From the NCBI GenBank assembly GCA_016630955.3, contig CM049990.2:1984001-2048000 (forward strand): a DNA stretch of 64,000 nt, written 5' to 3'. The position numbers and the translations under genes are program-made. This stretch comes from Didymella arachidicola (lineage: Eukaryota > Ascomycota > Dothideomycetes > Pleosporales > Didymellaceae). Below the pieces are notes generated by a model. The model had not been told where the DNA came from. It worked only from the letters and a program-made list of their open reading frames with translations, and did not search any database. Below, one piece after another: positions 11,766-22,080 of this stretch; position 1 is the stretch's first letter; each line of letters opens with the position of its first letter.

Positions 11766-13840
11766 AGAGCTCGCGTGCATCCTTCGCCATATCCTGTTGC
11801 GGCTGATTGCCTGTCGTGCGTGTTGTGCGTGTTGTGCGTCGCGGCCGCGGGCTGTCGCTGTCGCCTTCACTGCTCTCGCCGTTATTGTCCTCCTCGCTGT
11901 CCTCCTCGCTGTCCTCCTCGCTGTCCTTCTCGCTGCCTGATGTTGAACGGCAATCTGCATGAGCGACGGCACTCTGCTGCTCTCTAAAGCGCACGATCTG
12001 CTGCTCTTCATCGGCTAGTACCCGCAGATAGAAGCAGACAAACCTGACCATGTAGCTTGCGTACACTGCCTGACTCTCCGGGTTCTGCAGTCGCGCCAAC
12101 GGCCGCACGTCTGGTTCATCTCGCTTTGCACTCCGCAGCCAGCGCCTCACCTCTTGCAGGAGCGTAGCTAGTCCTTTTACGCTTCTTTCAACCAGCCCCT
12201 TAGTTAGCTCAACAGCTAGCTTAAGCTTGCGCTCGTTGAGATCGGGTGCGCGGGCTTGATGAGCCAGATGAGCCAGATTCCGGTCTTTGAAGAACTCCAG
12301 CCAGCCTGTACGCTTGAACCAACCCGTTTTGAACCAACCCGTTTTGTCGATCTTCGCAGCTGCTTCAAGTGTCTGCAGCTCTTCCTCAATTTCTTGTTGT
12401 GTTAGTTTGTACTCGGCGAGTTGTGCTTGAACGACATTTTCGACCTCGTCGTTTTTAGCATTTCCAGCATCCACCAAGTCGACAACAAAATACTTTTGCA
12501 GCCCCCCAGTGCGGAAAAAGCTCTGTACTTTTACAGTCTTGTAGAGTAAGCTTTTCTCTCCTATCCATGCTTGCTGGTGATTTTTTTTGCAGTGCTTGCG
12601 CACCTTATCTTTGTTGATCGTGATCCAGCTGCACGTCTTGCACTGCGCATCAGTAGAGAGAAGCTTCGCACCTATGTATTGTTCTAGAATAACTCTTTAC
12701 TATTATGTAGACCTAGTACCAAGTATATCATCTATATGTTAATTTACAAAACCTCGAAATACTTCTGGAACCCGCCTGTGCGGAATAAGCTCTGTACCTT
12801 GACTATACTATACAACTGGCTCTTGTCGCCTATCCACGCGAGTCTATGGTGCTTTTTACAGTGCCTCCGGATCTCATCCTTATTGATAGTGATGAACTAA
12901 CATGTTCTGCACTTTAACCCAGTAAGTGGCTTACCTAGCTGTTCTATCGCCTGCGCAGGCTGTTGTGGTAGCTTGATTTAGCCTGGATCCACTGGTTTAA
13001 GGCGACTGAAACAGTCGACTACCTCTCGCCGTGTCGAAGCCTGTACCTTATGATATTTTGACATATGCCTGTCAAGGCTTATGACTGTAGTATGATGTTG
13101 CCTGCATACAAAAACCCTAAAGTCTTCTAGGAAGCAGAATATATCAGCGCAATTGCTTAGTGATACCCGAGATCCCCCTTTACGATATTGGAGCGTGGTA
13201 TCCGAATCTCCGCCATTGCTGTTCTTTAGCACTTGTTCACAAGCAGTCCTGCACAGTTCTTGCATCTTGTGCTCGTGCTCTATGGCTGCAAGATCTGCTC
13301 GTAAAGCATTGATCTTTTGCTGTACTAGACTCATGCTCCTATCCGCATCGCGTTTTCGCTTCCGTGACTGCTGATTTTCGCAATCAGCTGAAACATCGGC
13401 TTGTGGGACTGCATCTTCTTGAGAGACGTCGCGTGTTTGTGCACTTCTCATGCTCAACCACGGATCACTTTTAGACGGCAGAAAGCCTGGTGGCTGCATT
13501 GGAACTTCCAGCGTGGTCCGGCTTGCATCAGAGCCTAGACTAGCTCGGAACGTGCTTTCTTTGGCGCTGCCTAAGAACTGGTGCCATACATTGCTAACAT
13601 AGAGGTACTGCTCTACTAGGTCAGGTTGCAGCTTAGCTGGATAGGCACGATCCAAAGCATATACGCCGGCATGAGTAGCTGGATTATGTCCCGTCTGGAA
13701 AGAGAGAAGGCGGGTCGGTCCATCGTAGCCTCTTGGAGTGTTAGGATTGAAAGGCTGGACAATGTCTGAGAGATGTTTCTTGCTGATAGCTACTGCAATC
13801 TGGCGATAGATCTGAAAATGAAGCAGAATTGGACATTCTG
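11758..13840 (-). pseudogene. DUF3505/OrsD-like C2H2 protein remnant with an internal duplication
   Basis: Minus-strand decayed gene read from about 13,840 downward. The first part contains GHNPATHAGVYALDRAYPAK and NVWHQFLG, then a basic stretch with RKRKRDADRS. After that come finger-like blocks: VCRQHH...HMSKYH, then CRTC...RRHCKKHH, then CKTC...VRKHCKKNH. The last two are each followed by a version of VKVQS[LF]FRTGG[FL]QKYF, so this segment is duplicated (about 12,770-12,960 and 12,470-12,710). Stops, mostly TAG, interrupt the first copy and the junctions. The tail has a Ser/Glu/Asp run (EEDSEEDSEEDNN). The spacing resembles DUF3505 (OrsD), a domain that in some fungi precedes RecQ-like helicases; no helicase is present. 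It overlaps the FunK1 remnant end by a few bases, tail to tail. Confidence 0.5.
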
Positions 13841-16698
13841 GCGTGGATTGCTACAGGATTTTAAAGCAGGCTGCCGAAGTGAAACAAGACATAGGCGTGT
13901 TGTACGCAGTAAACAAGTGTAGGTTGGTAGGAGCATCTGCATTAACAAGTTTCAACTAGCGGCTAAGAAACTTGTTGAATGGCCTGATGTATGTAAGGTA
14001 CAGGAAAAGACACTTCTCTGCCAGCGCACAGGGAACTTAAACAACGAAGAGTAAATTGTTTGAGTTCTAGCTAGCTTTATTATATAAGAAGATTAGTAAG
14101 ATCTAACCCTAGCATATAAAGATGTTGCGTTGTACTGCGGCAGTGTCTGCCTAGCGCATAACGCAGAGCTCTTCTCCTCTTGCAGGCATCCTGCTAGACA
14201 TATAAATACTGCTAAACAATAGCATAACTATGTTGTTACACTTCTTTAGGTATGCTATTGCTTGCTCCCTGCCTTTGCCTCTCAGCGCAAAGCCTTTACT
14301 ATCCTTAGAGAAGGCTCAATAGCTAAGATGCTTAAAGCTAGACTAGAGCTAATTTGCTGGCTCTTGTAGGAATAAATAGCCTAGTTGGTGCCTAGAAAGA
14401 TCCTCTTTGATAGTGCCTAGATCCATGCTTAGCTACTAGTTAAACATAAGATCTCTTGTAGCCTGTTCAAGTCTAGCAAGGAGGCAATAGATAGTATAAT
14501 AGAATTCGTGCATAGAGATGCAGGAGCCGGCAATATCTAGAGTCTGGCTATCTAGCGACTACAATAAATTAGTGCGCGGCCCTTTGCGTTTTGCAATGGC
14601 CCTGCTATGCTGTAAACGCTTAATTAGATATCCTATAGGGGAGAGACTGCTAGGCTAAAGGTATGTTAGGCGGATCCCTGTGCAGAGACGCTTCCCTTAA
14701 TCAGCGTAGGCTGCTCTTGCTAGCTAGGGGACGTCGAGGGTAGTATACGCTCGCAGCAGCAAGGCATACTTAAGAATAAGAAGTCTGCTAACCTACAATA
14801 GAGCTAATAGGTACGGCGTGTAGTCGCACGCTGTACGATATGCTAACTTATAGGGATGGATACCTAGCACCCTAGAGAAGTAGACAATGGCTTTGCTTTC
14901 TAACGCACTGTTAGTAGACAGATCCGTCTAGAACATCACGAGCAGCTAGAAAACAGTTTCTAATATTCGTAGGGAGTAAGGGGATCCTGCGTCGCCGGAT
15001 CCTGTTATAGTTAGGCCTAACTAGACAAATTCCATCGTTTGCACCTGCACATTAGATAATTTAAGCCTGTACACATCGCCTAAGCTTTGGTTAAGCGTCT
15101 AACAGACGTGCCACAATCGGAACACATAGCATAGGAAGCGATTAAGGAAAGAGCGGTACCTAGCTTGTGTAGCTTCCTGTTAAGGTAGCTTAAAGGGATA
15201 CGCGTAGAAGTGTGATCCCTAGCTTCGCAGCTAGCAGCGCATAACTTGTAGTGTCTGTTTAAGTGTCTCCTCGCACCAATCTAGCACGAGATGAACGATC
15301 TTTGTTAACTGTCTTAATCTAGATTCTAAATCTGCGCAGCTAATCTACTCGCTGCAGTTCTAGGTGCTAAGGTGACTTGCTCTATTCGTAGAGAGAGGTA
15401 ATCTAGAGGTAGCAATGATTACATAGAGCAGTTTTTAAGCGAACCACTGTGGCTAACTACAACCCCGCAGCTAATTAGTCTTCTTATTATACTTAAGCTC
15501 ACTGCTTAGGGACATTAATTCTTGATCTTGCTGTGAAAGCCTAGCTTCCTCCTTGGCTTCTATTTGCAACATGGCGGCCGTCGCGGGCTTGTCTATCGCA
15601 GATTAGTCCTAGCTTGATCCCTTCCTGCCACAATTCGTGTTAGTAGTATTATTAATTCGCTAGCTTCCTCCTAGGTTCTGTCTGATAGAGGACTATTGTT
15701 GGAGGAAACAGGACAGGTTATTGCGTGTCCTTCCTCCTCTACTGCACTTTGTTTTCTAAAAGTGCAGTAGGATTATATCCTAACTGCAAGTTGTCTAGTC
15801 GCACTGCGGGCAGAAGTATCCCCGCTTAGGTGGCGCAAGGAAATCCATTGCGCAGGACTTGCTTAGGATGGGTACGGCATCTGTATTGATTTGCGATACT
15901 GGAAGCGCTTTGTACTAAGAGACAATAGTTTTGCAGACTAGTTTTTGGATTTTGTGGTAGTTGCGGAGGTGGTTGTAGAGCGTCTTGTAGGGCACAACGC
16001 TCCTGCATGGATTGCACAATAAGTGTCTATGTTCTGGCAGGTGGGAGATGACGTTCAGAATTTCCGGCTCTGCAGGCTATTGCATCGTCAGCGGGTGAAG
16101 GCCTGAGTATAAAACGAGGACGCTGCAGCAGCTACGCTACCTACATGCCTTGTTCTTGGAAGGGGCCTCCGTACAGACAGTCCAAGAGGAAGGCGAAGAG
16201 GCGCTGTTAAGAGGCGCGCTCCCTCCTGGATTGCCTACGTAGATTGTCCAGCGGGACATAGGACCACAGAGTTTGTCAAGTGAGCTGTAGCTTTATTGAA
16301 ACGCTGTGGACAGGTATATAGTTACAGGGGACACAGACAGCAGAGGCAAAAAGCGAAATCTGCTACAGGTGCATGGTGTACGAGCATACATGTTTGTGCA
16401 GGGCGGAGCTAGACCCGAATAGAACACCAAAAGGGGTTGACTCCAGACTAAGGCTGAAAGGGGGCGATTCAGGTCGGGAATCGCGCGCTAGGCCGAATTG
16501 AGCACGAACCAGGCCCGGATCGTGGCGGTCGCGTGGAGGTAGGCCTTAAGCTTAAGGTTAAAAAAGAGCTTATATAAACTACTATAGCTACTAATACCTT
16601 TAATATACTAGTAAATAAAGTAATTAGTATTAATATTAAGCTTTATAACCTTTAATAAGAGTTAAGAGAGGACTTTTATATATAAGTTATAACTTAGG
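13841..16698. other. Gene-free RIP-like repeat DNA
   Basis: About 2.9 kb with dense stops in all frames, many TAG/CTAG tetramers and TA-rich patches (notably 14,050-14,110 and 16,550-16,690). It reads like old transposon sequence mutated from C to T at CpA sites. No coding segment can be supported. Confidence 0.6.
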
Positions 16699-17176
16699 TG
16701 TTGAAGTCGTACTTTAAGCAAAGCTCGTAAGCACTAATTCTATTGGTTCTCAGGGATGAGTACGGTGACAGGAAGCCGAGGGGGTTGGTTGCAATAAGGT
16801 GTACAGATACGATCTGTCAGTCTTGAGAGCAGGGTAACGATGAGTAGTACAGAGTAGACTGTCTAGCTCGAAGGTTGGGTTTGAGATCCAAAGACAAACT
16901 TTAACTTAGGATTGAACACACACTGTAAGAGTTGTGTTCCTACTAAATATATACTAAGGGAATTCTGTGTGCATGTTGCTAATACTTAAGCCACCTTAGG
17001 TGGTTAAGCCATCGCAGGTGGTCGAACCATTGCAGGTGGTCGAGCCATCGCAGGTGGTCGAGCCATCGCGGGTGGTCGAGCTTGGCGAGGTGGCCAGTCA
17101 CGTGACACGTGACACGCTGTCGCCCTAAGCGATGCCCCGCTTCCTATCAGTACCTGTTCTTTCGGAGATCGTAACA
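16699..17176 (+). repeat. Solo LTR (478 bp) with TTAGG target duplication
   Basis: Begins TGTTGAAGTC and ends ATCGTAACA, a TG...CA terminus. TTAGG occurs immediately before (16,694-16,698) and immediately after (17,177-17,181), the 5-base target duplication of an LTR retrotransposon. The first 220 bases match the second LTR at 17,455 almost exactly. No internal retrotransposon sequence is attached, hence solo. Confidence 0.8.
16985..17100 (+). repeat. 18-bp tandem repeat inside the LTR
   Basis: Five to six imperfect copies of a unit like TCGAGCCATCGCAGGTGG. The equivalent place in the second LTR (about 17,725-17,800) has a different tandem array built on TGCTCGACGTGAGC, so this part of the LTR is hypervariable. 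Confidence 0.7.
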
Positions 17177-17454
17177 TTAGGTTACTTACCTACTCTAGGC
17201 TCTATATAACTAGTAGTATAATAATAACTACTACTATAGCTAATATAGCAGCCCTTACTAAGCGAATATAGAATATTATATCTATAATAATATAAATAGT
17301 AGATACTATAGTCCTATAGTAATAGACCTCTCTAATATTAATAAAGGACCTAAATAATAGAATAAGAAAAAGAAGAGTAGTAATATTTATAGTAATAAGT
17401 CTTTAGTAACTTATTATAGCTATAGTAAGATAGGCTACTATACCTATAACTATT

Positions 17455-17968
17455 TGTTGAAGTCGTACTTTAAGCAAAGCTCGTAAGCACTAATTCTATT
17501 GGTTCTCGGGGATGAGTACGGTGACAAGAAGCCGAAGGGGTTGGTTGCAATAAGGTGTACAGATACGATCTGTCAGTCTTGAGAGCAGGGTAACGATGAG
17601 TAGTACAGAGTAGACTGTCTAGCTCGAAGGTTGGTTTTGAGATCCAAAGACAAACTTGATAACTTAGGTTGAACACGAACCATAAGGGTTGTGTTCCTAC
17701 GTACTTATATACTAAAGAGATATCCTATGCTCGACTTGCTCGACGTGAGCTTCGTGAGCGTCTGCTCGACTTGCTCGACGTGAGCTGCGTGAGCTGGGCA
17801 CGTGAGGGTCCACTTGCTCGAGTGCCAAGGCGTGAGCGAGGTCACGTGACCGTGGAACACCACGTCACAACCGTGCCGCACGGGGAGCCCCCGTAACCAT
17901 ACTGCCCGAGTCCTTTTCTTGAGCGCTGACAGCCTGTCAGCAATTGGCTGGTATAAGAGTTCGTAACA
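17455..17968 (+). repeat. Second LTR of the same family (514 bp)
   Basis: Begins TGTTGAAGTC and ends TTCGTAACA, matching the first LTR at both ends and over the first 220 bases. The flanks (CTATT and CTGCG) do not form a target duplication. The 278 bases between the two LTRs are AT-rich and non-coding. Confidence 0.75.
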
Positions 17969-18106
17969 CTGCGCTCTCTTTATAGAGAATTAGCTATATT
18001 AGCTATAATTTTAAGCTAGAAGGACTCTCCTTACGTAACTAGCTTAAGTATACGTATAATAATTACCTACTTCTTAGCGCTAGTTAAGTTCTATAAGTTA
18101 GCTATA

Positions 18107-19955
18107 ACGTGTTTTATCACCGAGCGGGCCACTATCACCGAGTGGGCCGCCCTCACCAACATCGCGTCTCTTACCGTCTATTACAGTCATGTCACCACAA
18201 CACAACGCGCAATTAACCTACAACGAAGGCACACTATACCTTGCCATCCAGGCTACAAAAGGTCCTGTGCCTAATAGTACAAGACACGCGTCTAAAGCAT
18301 TTGACGTCCCCCGAACAACGCTCCAACGACGACGCGACGGAAAGCCTTCACGACGCGATACCGAGCCCAACTCAAAGAAGCTAAAGAAGACAGAGGAGGA
18401 GGCAATAGTGAGACGTATACTTGAGCTGGACGAGCGAGGGATAGGCGCTACAAGGACTATGGTGGAAGAAATGGCCAATGATCTACTTGCTGCGCGCGGT
18501 GAAGGACCTGTTGGCAAGTGCTGGGTAGACAGGTTCAGAACGCGTACCAAAGAAGTCAAGCTTCGGCGCAGCCGTCCATACGATCGACAGCGAGCTCTGA
18601 ACGAAGACGCACGCGTCATAACGCCCTGGTTCGAGCTGGTGAGGAAGACAAAGGAGAAGTACGGCATCCTTGATAAAGACACATACAATTTTGATGAGTC
18701 TGGGTTCATGATGGGCATAATATGCGCTCAGATGGTCTTTACAGGCTCTGAGAAGCGTACCAATCCAAAGAAGATACAGCCAGGCAACCGTGACTGGGTC
18801 ACAATCATCCAGGGCATCTGCGCTGCTGGCTGGGCTATCCCGCCCTTCATTATCTTTGGTGGCAAGGTCCTTATATCAAGCTGGTACCCAGGCCTGCCTC
18901 GGGAATGGGTAATTGAAACAAGCGCCAACGGCTGGACAACAAATGAACTTGGTCTAAAGTGGTTGAAGCACTTTGACGCGCATACAAAGGAGCGTACTGT
19001 GGGTGCGTACCGTCTACTAATTGTAGACGGCCACGAGAGCCACAACTCTGCTGCATTTCATCAATATTGCACAGAACACAAGATTATTACCTTGTGTATG
19101 CCCCCACACTCGTCGCACCTGTTGCAGCCGCTTGACGTGGGCTGTTTTGCCCCCTTGAAGCGGGCGTACTACGCTGAGATCGACAGCTGGACAAGGTACT
19201 CTGTCACGCAAGTTAAGAAAGAGACGTTCTTGCCAGCCTTTCGCATTGCTTTCGACAAGGCAATTACAACAGAAAATATCCTGGCAAGCTTCAGAGGCGC
19301 TGGTTTAGTTCCTTACGATCCAGAGCGAGTGCTATCAAAGCTTGATGTGGTGGTTCGCACGCCAACACCTCCACCACCAGAGGCCACCCCATGGGAGTCT
19401 AAAACACCAGCTACAATAAAAGAGATAGAGGCGCAATCAACGCTAGTTCGTGAGCGCATACAAAGGCACAGAGAATCACCTATCTCTCCTCTTCTGCAAG
19501 CAGTTGACTCGCTTGCAAAAGGCATGGCTATTATAGGTCATAATTCGGTGTTGCAGGCTCGGGAACTGGCAGGGCTTCGGAAGTCAATTAACGCGTTAAC
19601 AGAGCAGCGCAGTCGCAAAAGAAGGTATATTCGGACAGAGGAGAGTCTTACAGTGGGTGACGTACAGGACTTAATGGCTGGGAAGGACGGTGGCGGTAAG
19701 GAGGCAGCCGAACAGCATGCAAAGCGGGTGCGCAAAGAGAGGCACTGTGGACGTTGTGGCAAGACTGGCCACAACACGCGCACCTGCACTGTTGAGATTG
19801 TAGAGTCAGATAATAGCAACGCTTCTGAAGAATAACATAAGATAGATAATATATTTGCGCAGTGTTGTGGTTAAGTGTAATAGACGTGTAACAGACGTGA
19901 TGTTGGTAAGGGCGGCCCACTCGGTGATGGTGGCCCGCTCGGTGATAAAACACGT
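18107..19955 (+). mobile_element. Complete Fot1-type DNA transposon, copy 1
   Basis: An 1,849-base element with 57-base terminal inverted repeats (18,107-18,163 and 19,899-19,955; two mismatches), starting ACGTG and flanked by TA on both sides (18,105-18,106 and 19,956-19,957). Each repeat contains two tandem copies of a motif of the form ATCACCGAG[C/T]GGGCC. It encodes one intact transposase and looks potentially autonomous. Confidence 0.92.
18189..19835 (+). CDS. Fot1/pogo-family DDE transposase, intact (548 aa)
   Basis: Single open frame without introns. An N-terminal helix-turn-helix region (AFDVPRTTLQRRRDGKPSRR) is followed by a CENP-B-like second DNA-binding region (EEMANDLLAARG, VGKCWVDRFRTR). 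The DDE core has D169 in YNFDESGF, D280 in LLIVDGHESH and D316 in LLQPLDVGCF, giving DD35D spacing as in Fot1. The C-terminus ends in a CCHC knuckle (CGRCGKTGHNTRTC). All three catalytic acids and the knuckle are present and there are no stops, so the protein could be active. It cuts and pastes the element at TA sites. Confidence 0.95.
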   Translation: MSPQHNAQLTYNEGTLYLAIQATKGPVPNSTRHASKAFDVPRTTLQRRRDGKPSRRDTEPNSKKLKKTEEEAIVRRILELDERGIGATRTMVEEMANDLLAARGEGPVGKCWVDRFRTRTKEVKLRRSRPYDRQRALNEDARVITPWFELVRKTKEKYGILDKDTYNFDESGFMMGIICAQMVFTGSEKRTNPKKIQPGNRDWVTIIQGICAAGWAIPPFIIFGGKVLISSWYPGLPREWVIETSANGWTTNELGLKWLKHFDAHTKERTVGAYRLLIVDGHESHNSAAFHQYCTEHKIITLCMPPHSSHLLQPLDVGCFAPLKRAYYAEIDSWTRYSVTQVKKETFLPAFRIAFDKAITTENILASFRGAGLVPYDPERVLSKLDVVVRTPTPPPPEATPWESKTPATIKEIEAQSTLVRERIQRHRESPISPLLQAVDSLAKGMAIIGHNSVLQARELAGLRKSINALTEQRSRKRRYIRTEESLTVGDVQDLMAGKDGGGKEAAEQHAKRVRKERHCGRCGKTGHNTRTCTVEIVESDNSNASEE

Positions 19956-19966
19956 TAGTATTACTA

Positions 19967-21830
19967 ACGTACATGTACAACGAGCGGACCGGTCAACGAG
20001 CGGGCCACTTTTGCCAAGACCACACCAAAACTCCCCCTATTATGGCCCAAAACACTACAAACTGGCGCTGCATAAGGCAAAACAAGCTGTAATATTACTA
20101 AGAGACCTCTTCTACAGCATTCTTGCACGTTCGCGCGTTGTGCCCACTCTCTCCGCACCGTCCACAGCGTCGTTGGGATGGTTCACCTCCTTCAGCCCGA
20201 ACCTGCTTCTTTGCCTTCTTACCATCACTACGCGCGCTAAACTCCTGCAGAGCAGCTATCCGCTGGCCCTCTTCAACCGCAAGGCTTCCCTTAGCTTGAA
20301 TACGCTTTCTTTTGTGCGATTTACGTCGCGTGGCGGCCTTATTAGCCGCTCGAAGCTCAGTAATCTCCTGTTGTGCCAAAACCAGCTTGTGCGCAATAAT
20401 TGCTGCCCCCTTTGAGACCTTCTCAAACGCTTCAACTATAGAGGTTGGTGAGCTATTAACATGCGTCTGAATCCTCTTCTTCACAAGCGTTGATTGCGAC
20501 CCAAATTCCAGGGTATTGCTTGGGGTTTGCGACTGCCAGAGCGGGCTGTTTTGGGGGAGTGGTGGCGATGGGGTGCGCAGCTTCACATCCAGGGCCAATA
20601 TGACGCGATCTGGGGCAAAGGGAGCCAATCCGGCCCCTCGGAACCCTCCTTGAATGTTGCTAGGGGTAATAGCTTTCTTGTGAGCCGCTACAAAGCATGG
20701 GAGGAACTCCTGCTTTGTAATGTGGTTGATCCGGTTGCGCATAAGCTCATTAACCTCAACCCCGTACGCCTTCTTCAGAGGGCCAAAACAACCCACATCA
20801 AGTGGCTGAAGGAGGTGCGATGAGTGCGGAGGCATGCATAGGATCACAATCTTCTGATCCTTGCAGTATTGCGTGAATTCTGGAGTGTTGTGGCTCCCAT
20901 GACCGTCAATAATCAGCAACCGGTGGCTGCCAACAGTGCGCGCCTTTGTATACCTGTCAAAGTGCTTCAACCAGTCAAAACCAAGCTCATTGGTAGTCCA
21001 GCCGTTCTCAGAGATGGCAATACTCCAATCTTGGGGCAGGTTGTTGTCCTTGTACCAGCTGGACTGGTGTTGGCGGGCTTTGAAGATGATGTAGGGTGGA
21101 ATAGCCCATCCTGTGGCATTAATGCCCTCAATGACTGTTACCCACTCCCGGTTGCCTGGCTGGACCTGCTTTGCTCGTCCTAGTTTCTCTGCATCTGTTA
21201 CAACAACTCCGGTGGATATCTGGCCCATCATGAAGCCTGTCTCGTCAAAGTTGTACGTGTCGTTGTCCTGGATGCCATACTTGACTTTGGTAGTAGCTAC
21301 AAGGTTGAACCAGCCCTGTATAACCTCAGGGTCCTCGCAGAGGGCTCGCTTGTAGTCATACTTGCGATTAAAAACTGTTTTGAGCTCCTCCTGACGCGAA
21401 ACAAACCTGCTGGCCCACCTTGGGCCAACAGGGGCCAAACTGCGCTCTTTCAGCAGAGAATTGGCCATATCAGCCACAAATTCAAGCCGGGGGGACTCTC
21501 CTCGCGTAACCAGCTCAAGTATGCGCATAACAATCACCTGCTCCTCAGCGCTGGTTAGATTCCGTAAGTTGGCCATAATATTAACGCGTGAAGGTCGTCC
21601 AGCGCGTCGTTGGTGTAGTGTAGTTCGAGAGACGCTGTAGATAGCTGCAGCGCGTCGCTCTGAGAGATTCGCGTCTTGTTTGAGAGCTTGGAGCGCAAGC
21701 TGTATCTGACGCTCGTTTGACGCGTTAAACTGTACTTGTTGTGGAGGCATTAGTGTAGGGAGGGAGTTTTGGTGTGGTCTTGGCAAAAGTGGCCCGCTCG
21801 TTGACCGGTCCGCTCGTTGTACATGTACGT
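19967..21830 (-). mobile_element. Complete Fot1-type DNA transposon, copy 2
   Basis: An 1,864-base element flanked by TA (19,965-19,966 and 21,831-21,832), with about 69 bases of essentially perfect terminal inverted repeat beginning ACGTACATGTACAACGAGCG. Each repeat again carries a doubled motif (AACGAGCGG[A/G]CC), followed by TTTTGCCAAGACC. It lies 11 bases from copy 1 in opposite orientation, so the two transposases are transcribed toward each other. The families differ. Confidence 0.92.
20098..21750 (-). CDS. Fot1/pogo-family DDE transposase, intact (550 aa)
   Basis: Start chosen at the first ATG (21,750; MPPQQVQFN). The longer open frame upstream has no ATG and overlaps the terminal repeat. 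An N-terminal psq-like helix-turn-helix (LSERRAAAIYSVSRTTLHQR) precedes a CENP-B-type region. The DDE core motifs YNFDETGF, LLIIDGHGSH and LLQPLDVGCF are complete. The C-terminal basic stretch (RRKSHKRKRIQ) is followed by the knuckle CGRCGESGHNARTC. No stop or frameshift is seen. It is clearly homologous to, but diverged from, the neighbouring transposase and is the intact relative of the decayed copy at 28.1-30.0 kb. Confidence 0.94.
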   Translation of the reverse strand: MPPQQVQFNASNERQIQLALQALKQDANLSERRAAAIYSVSRTTLHQRRAGRPSRVNIMANLRNLTSAEEQVIVMRILELVTRGESPRLEFVADMANSLLKERSLAPVGPRWASRFVSRQEELKTVFNRKYDYKRALCEDPEVIQGWFNLVATTKVKYGIQDNDTYNFDETGFMMGQISTGVVVTDAEKLGRAKQVQPGNREWVTVIEGINATGWAIPPYIIFKARQHQSSWYKDNNLPQDWSIAISENGWTTNELGFDWLKHFDRYTKARTVGSHRLLIIDGHGSHNTPEFTQYCKDQKIVILCMPPHSSHLLQPLDVGCFGPLKKAYGVEVNELMRNRINHITKQEFLPCFVAAHKKAITPSNIQGGFRGAGLAPFAPDRVILALDVKLRTPSPPLPQNSPLWQSQTPSNTLEFGSQSTLVKKRIQTHVNSSPTSIVEAFEKVSKGAAIIAHKLVLAQQEITELRAANKAATRRKSHKRKRIQAKGSLAVEEGQRIAALQEFSARSDGKKAKKQVRAEGGEPSQRRCGRCGESGHNARTCKNAVEEVS

Positions 21831-22080
21831 TATAGGCCTACTACCTATTTAATCGCAACGAGGCTGCAATATTAAACTGCTATTAAAATATAAGTAGTTA
21901 TTAATATATTATATAACGTCTAGAATACTCTACTAAAAGATCTTGCTATAATAGCTATTTAGTGCGGCTCTACAGCCTTATCTTTGTGGTGGTTTTGGTA
22001 GGGCGGAGCGATCGTTTCGCCGTCCTGATCGCTTCGCCGTCCGGCACGGTAAGTTGTAAAATTGTTCCTCTAAGATTAAG

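Noticed and set aside
16699..17968. One LTR retrotransposon with a 278-base interior
   Set aside because: The TTAGG duplication flanks the first LTR alone, so that copy is a solo LTR. The second has no matching duplication.
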